A stretch of DNA of 64,000 bases, from NCBI GenBank assembly GCA_963281255.1, contig OY725488.1:62001-126000 (forward strand). Direction: 5' to 3'. This DNA is from Aphrocallistes beatrix. Lineage: Eukaryota; Porifera; Hexactinellida; Sceptrulophora; Aphrocallistidae. The notes below the pieces were generated by a model. It was not told the origin of the DNA. It did no database searches and saw only the letters and a list, made by a program, of their open reading frames with translations. Below, one piece after another: positions 31,535 through 40,830 of the stretch (position 1 is its first letter; each line of letters starts with the position of its first letter). A program made the translations under genes and the position numbers.

Positions 31535-31951
31535 TATGTGTAGTTCGAATAATTTTCACTATCGTCTTATATTCTATATTCACTCTCTTATCTTTCTTTA
31601 TACTTCGACTTTCCTTTCATTTTTACTACATCGTATTATTTTGTACCCTCATACGTACATAGTTTATTATTGATACGTTTATGCGTGCATTATTAATGAT
31701 AAGTTTATTCAAATTTATATATCAAAATTTATTTACGTAATTAATATCGTCCGCCTAATATGAACATGATAAATTCTAATTCACAATAAGAGAACTGAGG
31801 GAAGTTTGCATAATATGAAGTTCTTTTATTATGAACATAATTTCGCGGTCCCCTATGTGTTCATAATAAGCGACCCTGACTGTAATACATAGCCTACTAG
31901 AGATAATGCTCGCCAACAGACTCTTACCATGGATGAAGAAGAAAGCAATGA

Positions 31952-31993
31952 GAATTTCACGCAAGGTGCACATCCATGGTTCCTTTTAAGAAA
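31952..31993 (+). repeat. Fragment of the GCACATCCATGGTTCC repeat
   Basis: A 40-bp stretch matches the repeat seen at 36684-36732 and 37300-37385 (AATTTCACGCAAGKTGCACA then TCCATGGTTCCTTTT). It lies between the Tigger element and the fold-back element. Confidence 0.6.
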
Positions 31994-32027
31994 TTTTATA
32001 CCTAATCAAGGGGGCGCGTCGTTAGTC

Positions 32028-32398
32028 CTGTTTCATGCTATTTCCACCCAAACCATTGATAGACCATGGATATTCTATCTCTATGCTACTTTCACCCAAG
32101 TGTTGATTAGTAGATTATCGTTTTTATGGTTTCGATCATTGTTGTTGATGATGATTACAATGGTATTATTTATATACAGTTATGCACAATCATGACTTTT
32201 AAACTATGTGATTATTGTTAGAAATGTATGAATAGTAAATATACGTAGAGCTAAAATAAATACCATTGTAATCATCATCAACAACAATGATCGAAACCAT
32301 AAAAACGATAATCTACTAATCAACACTTGGGTGAAAGTAGTATAGAGATAGAATATCCATGGTATATCAATGGTTTGGGTGAAAATAGCATGAAACAG
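32028..32398. mobile_element. Fold-back element with about 150-bp inverted arms
   Basis: The arms from CTGTTTCATGCTATTT (left) and its complement (right) pair almost perfectly over about 150 bp around a central unique segment of about 70 bp. No coding capacity. The right end runs directly into copy 5 of the hairpin-headed element. The class is unclear; it could be a MITE or a recent palindromic rearrangement. Confidence 0.75.
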
Positions 32399-32835
32399 CG
32401 CTTCGCTTGCTTGCGCTGCGCAGCTGGCGGACACTTTGTGTCCGGCAGAGGCGTACTTCGGACGCATAGACTCATAATGGTTGAATATAAGGTAGATAAT
32501 ATCTCTAAATACGTATGTCTTACTGTTATAATCGATATAACTCGAAAAATCACAAAATTTGTCAAACTTTCAATTTTTGATGATAGCTGTATCATATTTG
32601 AGATATATTAGTATACACATTCTATTAAAATTTCAGTCTTTTATCGCCTAAAATGGCTGAGTTATAGTCGAAAAACTAAAATTTCATATTATAAAAAGGT
32701 TACAATGACGTCATAATCCATGATGAGTCGACATTTTTATCTGAGGTCAGAACTTAGTGGAGCCATAGCCAAAAGACTCCCACATGCCAAAAATCTGCTT
32801 TCTGTGCCTGGCAGTTTCTTCAATCAATTCGTTAC
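32399..32835 (+). repeat. Hairpin-headed MITE-like element, copy 5
   Basis: About 440 bp, lacking roughly 40 bp around the first TGACGTCA/GATGAGTCATC block. The head begins GCGCTTCGCTTGCTTGCG and the end is TCAATCAATTCGTTACA, followed by TA sequence and the ATCCTTACTATTAAAACTCG motif. Confidence 0.75.
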
Positions 32836-32906
32836 ATATACCTAAATATATATCCTTACTATTAAAACTCGATTAATGTTTATTTGTATATATATATATA
32901 TATATA

Positions 32907-33060
32907 GTCGACTCCGCTTAATAGGGTCACATCGGTCAGAGGACATTTTGCCCCGATTAAGCGGAGGACCCTATTAACCGAAAATATTTTGTATTAGCTT
33001 CTATGTGTGAGAGCTATTCCGGTCCTGCCAAAAGTGGCCCTATTAAGCGGAGTCGACTGT
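32907..33060. mobile_element. AGTCGACTCCGCTTAATAGGG MITE, copy 1
   Basis: A 154-bp element with inverted ends AGTCGACTCCGCTTAATAGG and its complement, set in TA sequence. It lacks a segment (GATTAAGCGGCTGACCCATT) present in the next copy. Non-coding; the ends fit pogo/Tigger or mariner termini. Confidence 0.8.
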
Positions 33061-33067
33061 ATATATA

Positions 33068-33256
33068 CAGTCGACTCCGCTTAATAGGGTCACATCGGTC
33101 AGGGCATATTTTGACCCGATTAAGCGGAGAACTCTATTAACCGAAAATATTTTTGTATTAGCTTCTATGTGTGAGAGCTATTCCGTTCCTGCCAAAAGTG
33201 GCCCGATTAAGCGGCTGACCCATTTAAACAGTGACCCTATTAAGCGGAGTCGACTG
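33068..33256. mobile_element. CAGTCGACTCCGCTTAATAG MITE, copy 2
   Basis: A 189-bp element, immediately downstream of copy 1 with only TA-rich sequence between, in the same orientation and flanked by TA. Full-length form with the GGCTGACCCATTTAAACAGT segment. A third copy lies at 54677. Confidence 0.85.
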
Positions 33257-33279
33257 TATATATATATATATACGTATAT

Positions 33280-33629
33280 GTAACGAATCGATTGAAGAAA
33301 CTGCCAGGCATAGAAAAGCTGATTTTTCAGTTTTTCGACTATAACTATAGAAAGCTGAAATTTTAATAGAATGTGCATATTAATATATTCCAATTATGAG
33401 AACTTTCATCAAAAATGATGACTCATCACTCTGTTATGACGTCATCGTTACGCATCAAAAATTGAAAAATTGAATTATTCTGGGATTTTTCGAGTGATAT
33501 CGATTAAAACAGTAGACATACGTATTTAGAGATGTTATCTACCTTATAATTAATCAATATGGGCACAGGCGCCTCTAGCGAACAGAAAGTCTTCGCCAGC
33601 CGCGCAGCGCAAGCAAGCGAAGCGCGCTT
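33280..33629 (-). repeat. Hairpin-headed MITE-like element, copy 6 (inverted, shortened)
   Basis: About 350 bp, lacking part of the AT-rich body. It begins GTAACGAATCGATTGAAG and ends with CGCAGCGCAAGCAAGCGAAG; its hairpin GTGTCCGCC arm has decayed. Confidence 0.75.
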
Positions 33630-33844
33630 ATATAAATAAACATCGAGTTTTAATAGTAATGATTTGTTCCGGGTGGAACCTATTTGCAACCGGAACAAAT
33701 ATTGCATAACAGCTCAAAAGAACAGAATGTCTCAGTACATAATTACAATATATGTAAATTCACGCTTACACTACCTGATTTGGGGGACTTAACAATTTCT
33801 TATTATATTGCAATAAGAAAATAATTGACAATTCAAGTCGCTAG

Positions 33845-36514
33845 TTAATACATTGGGTGAACTTGAAGTTGAATTTCCTGTTGGGAAGACATGTGTATCA
33901 CAAACTTCTCCACCGTGTAGATCACCTCAGAATCTGACATAGACAGCTGTCCAAAATGTTCTCCTTCCTCCAATTCAGCCTCCGTCGTATAGAAAGCGTG
34001 CCTCCTATTCCATACCAATTCGAAGCAACCATCAAAGTTGTCGAAATATACGACGTGGCTCGACATTGTCGGCACCGTCTTCTTCCAGAGGAGGCGTACC
34101 CTGTACTTACGAATAGACTCCATTCCGGAACGGTGGCTCTGGTAGAGAGTGGCAGTGGGCTGTGGGTGCAGAGGAGGGAGGTGAGTTTGAGGAATGTAAT
34201 TCTGGTCCTGATACTGGACAGGAGCAGCTGCAGGATATGCGTGTTGAGCGACTGGAACCACTAAATGCTGCTGCTGCAAATGAGAGTTTGAAAGGGCAGG
34301 GGCTGCATGCTGTCGTTGATCCAAAGGTGAGAATGCAGACCTACTCGAAGAGGCTTTAGGCTGAATTGGAGCAGAAGGGCTCAACTGTTCCTTGACCGGA
34401 TGGAAATTCGCCACTCTAAGTTAGAGAGAAGATTAATGAAACTAATATTATATGTGTTTAGGTGCTAGAACAGGGCTTTCCAAATGACGGCGCGCCATTT
34501 GTTGCGGGTAGGCCATTTATTAAAAATCTCAATTACCCATAATCAGTAGTGGTACCACAGGGAGGCCAAGGCCCTCCAAATAAAGTTATAAAGTTGCTTT
34601 CTACTTTTTGTATTGATTTTTATGCACCAAAATGAATGAATAATAAGATAAATTAAATCAAAATTATTGCTCCATAGATGGTTAAAATAGCTATAGATCG
34701 ATAATTGAGCGTCAGATCTGAATTTTCTGGGGGGCAAGCCCCTAAATTAAAATCTCTGGAGCCGCCACTGCCCATAATATGCTCAACAGTTACAGGTATC
34801 AGCAGGTTTTTTTAAGCTAAATTAGAGGGCCCAAAAGGACCTCTAATTTCTCTTCAGGAACCTCTAATTTCTTAACATTCGTAATGTACTGAATATCATA
34901 AAATGTAGTATTCCAGGTAAGGGACCTCTAATCTTTTGCAGGGCCCTCTGAGCAAATCCTTAAAAAAACCCTGGGTATCAGTATAATTCCCTGGGGTAGC
35001 TCGTACAAGTCTACCATGACAAAATAGCGAATCTAGTGATCTCATTAATACTTTGTTAAGAAACCAGGATTGTATTTTCATTCTAAATCAAAATTCATAA
35101 TTTAGGAGAATTGCCAGGTTGTTGCGCTTCTAACTTTGCAAATAAAGTCATACGGCGCCCACCCTATCTTATACATGCCAACCTGAGCCATGAAAAAAGC
35201 GGGACGTCCCGCCAAAAACGGGACAGTTGGCAAGTATGCTATCTAATTGGGAAGCCCTGCGCTAGAAAAAACTCACGCTGCACACAGTTGCTGTCGTCCT
35301 CCAGGTTCAATCGCCCTCACCTCGTGGAGAGGGGGCAGATTCATTACTCCGTGTATCTGCCTCATGTGATTGTCTTTCTCGGCTTGAGGGTAGAGATACT
35401 GATGGCAGGGCTGGCAGTAGAAGAGACTCTTGGGTTCAGAAATGTCATTGCTCCCTGCGGCGATTCCTAGCTGGTTGGCTGGACTGGTGCTGGGAGGAAG
35501 CTGAGGATTGGGTGATACACTCTGGACAGGAGCAAAGACCTTCGCAACGTTTATCGGAGGAGGGAGAGGTTGTTCCCGATCTGGAATTCCCTTCCCTCTG
35601 CACGCGTGTTGGAACAGTTCATCTGAGGACGAGAAAACTCCGTCACAGTAGATGCATTTACAGGAAACGCGACTGTTTGAAGGAGACGGTAGTTCCTTCT
35701 GAGGACTCGCAGCAAGGGGCGGACTCCCATTGGCCGCAGCTGAGACGTAGGAAATGGTGCAAATGTTCTTGATGGACTGTTCGATGTTCTGAGAGCCCCA
35801 CAGGATACGGACACTCAGCTCCAGGTTGATCTTTCTACGGAAAGTCTCGATGGACTCTGTTATAGTTGTCAGGATCTTATAGTTCACATCTCCAAGTGTC
35901 CTCGTATCTATTCAACATTCAACAACAAGGGTCAACGAGTAAACAGAAAATACAGCGACTCAAGTATGATTGTTACCTAATTTTTGCTGGTTGAGTTTGA
36001 AGGTCTCATTGAGGTTGTTGATGTTCCTGGCGCACTCATCCAACTCATTCAGACGAGTATTCAGAATCTCGTCCAGATCCTGATAGACCTTTCTCTCCTT
36101 CTCATTCAGAGAGAGTCGGATCTGATCAAACTTAACCTTCAGGCCCGCGTGCTGTTGATCGATTAGCTTTGTGATTTTTTCCCGGGCCTGTTGGAAGCCC
36201 TCGTTGTTATCAGGATACGGCTCTGCCGGCTGTGGGCTGTTGTGCACGTGAAAATCTTCAGGAGTCTTCCGCTGTGGGAGCTGGTAACTCATGCGAAGGG
36301 GTGGTGCTTCATTCCGGCGGGGCGGAATAATAGGATTCTGAACTGGTCTATCGGCACTACGAATTGAGCAGTCAGGACCCCACTCCTTTGTAGCTGTTTC
36401 TGCAGCAAAACACTGAGTCATGTGAGAATCCTTGCTCGACTCAGATTTAAACTTGGCTCCACACATATAGCACTCCCAGATGGGATTGTATTGATTTACC
36501 AGAAATTCACTCAT
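33845..36514 (-). CDS. Array gene F: three zinc fingers - helical region - beta domain, no CAP-Gly, 579 aa
   Basis: Three exons, 36514-35977, 35907-35277 and 34415-33845, total 580 codons (junction phases 1 and 2). Finger 1 is Cys15-Cys18-His31-Cys35, nearly the same as gene E. Residues about 95-230 are alpha-helical with a TRIM-like coiled-coil look. Two more fingers lie in exon 2: C-x2-C-x12-H-x-C (CKCIYCDGVF), of odd spacing, and C-x2-C-x12-H-x4-H (FYCQPCHQYL). A Gln/Pro/His-rich linker leads to the C-terminal beta domain (RVRLLWKK ... EEGEHFGQL). There is no CAP-Gly. Intron 2 (861 nt) carries a hAT-type insertion at 34471-35259; the duplicate gene G has the empty site. Confidence 0.85.
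34471..35259. mobile_element. Non-autonomous hAT-type element in intron 2 of gene F
   Basis: A 789-bp insertion with short inverted ends (CAGGGCTTTCCAAAT and the complement of CAGGGCTTCCCAATT) and an 8-bp target duplication, TGCTAGAA on the left and CGCTAGAA on the right (7 of 8 identical). The paralogous intron of gene G reads straight through this site (GGCGCTAGAAGAAACTC), which proves the insertion boundaries. No transposase frame. Confidence 0.88.
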
Positions 36515-38277
36515 CTGATTCTTGTTAAATATTACACGTATCTAGATAAGGTAACAACTTCCATGCTTAGGATTAGTTAATTTTATTATTATTATGCGAG
36601 AGCTTTGGATTAAATATGTAACTAGCTAGCCTAGAGATGCGCGGTATTTGATATGACGTCAGAGATCTGTTGCGAGAAATTCTGAGGCACTTATATAAAA
36701 GGAACCATGGATGTGCAACTTGCGTGAAATCCTCACGAAATTAAAATGCCAATTATACACTCTATTGGACAATATTTCGAACTTAAAAAGCTCCTTTTCA
36801 CACTTTTCTTATATATCATCTCCAAAATGTTGACTTTCAATCTCCCATTCATTCTAAAAAAAACTAAAATGCCACTCCACCCACCACCTTCTCACGAAAC
36901 TAGAGTAGAACTCGCATTCTGACGAAGTCAGAACTCGATAAAATTTATTCTGACAAATGCCAGAAAGGAAATTCTGACTAATGAGTGCTTCAAGATTCTG
37001 AAAAATGCAGCGTCCCAATTTCGGACAAGTGACAATCTTCCAAAATACGATTCGGACAAATGACAATATTCCAAATTACGATCTTCTTACATATTTTCCA
37101 AAATTCACTTAATTAATAGCAAGTTAAAACGAGTAATTGCGTAACAGCCAAGTAAAGAGTATCATGCTAGCAGGGATGACTCGACAATATAACAAAAGAG
37201 GGGGACCAAATCTGCAGAGGGGACAATTTCTGTCATGAACCATGGATATTTGTCAGAAATGGTCCCCTGGACCATTTCTGTCAAAACAGTACATTCATGG
37301 TTCCTGTTATATAAGTATCTCAGAATTTCACGCAAGTTGCACATCCATGGTTCCTTTTATATAAGTGCCTCAGAATTTCACGCAATAGAAAATGTGAATT
37401 CGAAATCGTGAGATTTGATAAAATCTTAAGTTCTGTCGTGAGACATTAATTAATAAATCTTCAAGGAGGTCAATCGGTCACCCTCCCAGTTTTCTGCATA
37501 CCCTGTTGCATTAGAAATTGAACCCATCAATCGTCCCGCTTATTTCACCCTTTCATCGAGTTCATTTTTCCATTAAATTTCTTCAATATCCCGATTTTGG
37601 ATTCCATGTAGAATACTTTTATATTGTCCCGACATGTCCCGCGGATTCGACGCCGTGTCCATGTCCAGCTTTTATCGGCTCAAGTTGGCATGTATTGACC
37701 CCCTCATACAAATATATGTGGGTGATTTAAATCGATGTAACTTATTACGAAACAACAGGGGGCGGTCGGAGTTTGTTCGTATTATCCGTGTTCCTATTAA
37801 TGAGGTCCTACTGTAATAGGATAATATGCGGCCATTAGATGGATTCAGATCAAATAAGTGTTGTTAATTTAGCATCTGAACATGGGTTCCTTCCTGCTCA
37901 TGGGAAGATAAGTAATCCCGGGATTGAATCCCGAGGAATAATGCACTGGGATTGCAAACCCTAATACGGACGCTCAGTCCTGGCCCCATCCTCAACATTC
38001 CCAGTCTCCAAATATCTCTTAATGGCCCTAGCAACAAACATTCTTCTCTCCTGGGCATTTTCGAAATTCTCCATATGCTACATAATATTAAAATGGAATT
38101 TTATATGAAAATTACTTATGAATACTGCTAGTGAATATCTAGTAATGAAATAAATTTGATTAACTGTCTTTTTATCTAAATAAACATTAAAATTAACGGA
38201 TTCGAAAATGTCACAGAACTTATGAGCCACCCTGTAAATAAACAAAAATAAACGAATAAACAAAACGTTAGTAAACA
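36515..38277. repeat. Intergenic between duplicate genes F and G, with inverted GCACATCCATGG repeats
   Basis: At 36684-36732 a TATATAAAAGGAACCATGGA segment with GTGCAACTTGCGTGAAAT appears; its inverted copies stand at about 37225-37260 (partial), 37300-37325 and 37325-37385. The inverted copies are themselves a direct tandem of about 60 bp. The outer pair could be the ends of an element of about 700 bp. No gene is supported. Confidence 0.55.
37700..37813. mobile_element. One end of a Tigger-type element
   Basis: Read on the minus strand, the sequence from 37813 begins CAGTAGGACCTCATTAATAG and continues with CGAACAAACTCCGACC, in the style of the other Tigger-type ends here, and abuts TA. I could not find a matching opposite end, so this may be a truncated copy. 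Confidence 0.4.
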
Positions 38278-39985
38278 CTAGAAATACATCGGGACAACTT
38301 GAAGTTGAATTTCCTGTTGGGAAGACATTTGTATCATCACAAACTTCTCCACCGTGTAGATCACCTCAGAATCTGACATAGACAGCTGTCCGTAATGCTC
38401 TCCTTCCTCCAATTCAGCCTCCGTCGTGTAGAAACATTGCCGTTTATCCCAAAACAGTTTGAAGCAACCATCAAAGTTGTCGAAATATACGACGTGGTTC
38501 GACATTGTCGGCACCGCTTTCTTCCAGAGGAGGCGTACCCTGTACTTACGAATAGACTCCATTCCGGAACGGTGGCTCTGGTAGAGAGTGGCAGTGGGCT
38601 GTGGGTGCAGAGGAGGGAGGTGAGTTTGAGGAATGTAATTCTGATCCTGATACTGGACAGGAGCAGCTGCAGGATATGCGTGTTGAGCGACTGGAACCAC
38701 TAAATGCTGCTGCTGCAAATGAGAGTTTGAAAGGGCAGGGGCTGCATGCTGCTGTTGATCCAAAGGTGAGAATGCAGACCTACTCGAAGAGGCTTTAGGC
38801 TGAATTGGAGCAGAAGGGTTTACCTCTTCCTTGACCGGATGGAAATTCGACACCCTAAGTTAGATACGATATTAATGAAGCGAATATAATACGCGTACGT
38901 ATTTAGGCGCTAGAAGAAACTCACGCTGCACACAGTTGCTGCTGTCCTCCGGGTTCAATCGCCCTCACCTCGTGGGGAGGGGGCAGATTCATTTCTGGCT
39001 TCGCAGGAGACATCCTCTCGGGAAAGTTGGGTGGCATTACTCCGTGTATCTGCCTCATGTGATTGTCTTTCTCGGCTTGAGGGTAGAGATACTGATGGCA
39101 GGGCTGGCAGTAGAAGAGACTCTTGGGTTCAGAAATGTCATTGCTCCCTGCGGCGATTCCTAGCTGGTTGGCTGGACTGGTGCTGGGAGGAAGCTGAGGA
39201 TTGGGTGATACACTCTGGACAGGAGCAAAGACCTTCGCAACGTTTATCGGAGGAGGGAGAGGTTGTTCCCGATCTGGATTTCCCTTCCCTCTGCACGCGT
39301 GTTGGAACAGTTCATCTGAGGACGAGAAAACTCCGTCACAGTAGATGCATTTACAGGAAACGCGACTGTTTGAAGGAGACGGTAGTTCCTTCTGAGGACT
39401 CGCAGCAAGGGGCGGACTCCCATTGGCCGCAGCTGAGACGTAGGAAATGGTGCAAATGTTCTTGATGGACTGTTCGATGTTCTGAGAGCCCCACAGGATA
39501 CGGACACTCAGCTCCAGGTTGATCTTTCTACGGAAAGTCTCGATGGACTCTGTTATAGTTGTCAGGATCTTATAGTTCACATCTCCAAGTGTCCTCGTAT
39601 CTATTCAACATTCAACAACAAGGGTCAACGAGTAAACAGAACATACAGCGACTCAAGTATGATTGTTACCTAATTTTTGCTGGTTGAGTTTGAAGGTCTC
39701 ATTGAGGTTGTTGATGTTCCTGGCGCACTCATCCAACTCATTCAGACGAGTATTCAGAATCTCGTCCAGATCCTGATAGACCTTTCTCTCCTTCTCATTC
39801 AGAGAGAGTCGGATCTGATCAAACTTAACCTTCAGGCCCGCGTGCTGTTGATCGATTAGCTTTGTGATTTTTTCCCGGGCCTGTTGGATGCCCTCGTTGT
39901 TATCAGGATACGGCTCTGCCGGCTGTGGGCTGTTGTGCACGTGAAAATCTTCAGGAGTCTTCCGCTGTGGGAGCTGGTAACTCAT
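38278..39985 (-). CDS. Array gene G: partial tandem duplicate of gene F lacking the N-terminal zinc finger, 522 aa
   Basis: Three exons, 39985-39670, 39600-38925 and 38854-38278, total 523 codons. They correspond to gene F exons with very high identity, including intron 1. The match stops exactly at the ATG at 39985 (an internal Met in F), so the first 75 codons of F with its NEMO-like finger are absent, and the sequence upstream is unrelated. All frames and splice sites are kept. Exon 2 has an extra 45 bp (15 residues, PPNFPERMSPAKP region) relative to F. The beta domain has a cluster of replacements around 38430-38462. Intron 2 is 70 nt against 861 nt in F. Whether it is expressed from a new promoter or is a young pseudogene cannot be told from sequence. 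Confidence 0.75.
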
Positions 39986-40830
39986 GGCAAAGTTTGTGCG
40001 AAACCTTTGAGCTAAGACCTATATTATCCGAAACCACAACGAATGAAATATTGTCCAACGAACAGTATTCGAATATTTGAAATTGAACATTGTGTGGTAG
40101 CAAGTATTCACCTGTAAATACGTACATCGATGTTTGCCTAATGATGCCCATGAGCAATTGAATAATCTGGTCTAATCAGATGAAATTTATTATACTCTTT
40201 GTTTGATATGGGGTCAAAATATGTGAACTTTTCAGGAAACGATGATTGCAGTCTCTTAAGTAGAATTTTTTAGTGTCGCGTGCCACAATTTGGTGGCGGT
40301 GGTTATCAAGAACCACAAGGCCATTTGAGTAAGCGAAACAAAATCTCAGAACTACGATATACGTATCTCAAAATACCACGCAACAGAACTAAGCTCAGAA
40401 TGGGTTTATCCAAAAATTTGGGAACTTCCCAGAAACAGAAAATGAGGACTCATCATTGGATTATTAAGTTGTAGTTACGTAATCAAATAGAAGACTAATG
40501 GCATTAATCAAGGAGAAATGTCACATAGACACAGAGGGTGGGTCTAGGGCATACTTTGTATTGAGAATATATGTTGTAACACTTAATTAATTAATAGCAT
40601 TGAGAATAATCAATGAAATAAGAGAAAACAACACTCAGAGAGAGTTATACCAATATGATATTTTGAGGAATTAAAATATTATCTAACAAAATAAAATAAA
40701 ATAAAGTCTAATCCTAGAATGGATATGAAGTTATTGGATTCAAGAGAATCAATCTATACTCAATGTGAGGTTGGGGGAAGGGGAAGGGACGTAATTAGAG
40801 AAGATAGAAGCTATCAGGTATCACACGGGG
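39986..40830. other. Intergenic, no gene seen
   Basis: AT-rich spacer that starts at the duplication breakpoint of gene G and ends at the CBS stop codon. It must include whatever promoter drives gene G and the CBS 3' UTR. No repeat family of the window is recognised in it. Confidence 0.5.

Larger units (their letters stand above)
29296..31882 (+). mobile_element. Complete pogo/Tigger transposon, 2.59 kb
   Basis: The ends are inverted copies of CAGTCAGGGTCGCTTATTAT and the element is flanked by TA duplications (29294-29295 and 31883-31884). It encodes one uninterrupted transposase (29969-31534). Subterminal regions on both sides repeat TTATTATGAAC/TTAATATGAAC motifs, probable transposase-binding sites. 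Intact ends, target duplication and open frame suggest a young, possibly autonomous copy. Confidence 0.93.
32852..33663. repeat. Composite TIR element containing nested MITEs
   Basis: It is bounded by ATCCTTACTATTAAAACTCG at 32852 and its near-perfect complement ending at 33663. Inside, in order, are a TA tract, two Tigger-type MITEs (32907-33060, 33068-33256), another TA tract and an inverted hairpin-headed copy (33280-33629). This is the only place in the window where both terminal motifs bracket one insertion. Confidence 0.6.

Noticed and set aside
31929..32195. Plus-strand 88-codon frame after the Tigger element
   Set aside because: It overlaps the GCACATCCATGG repeat fragment and the left arm of the fold-back element; the same peptide appears in the other arm, so it is repeat-derived.
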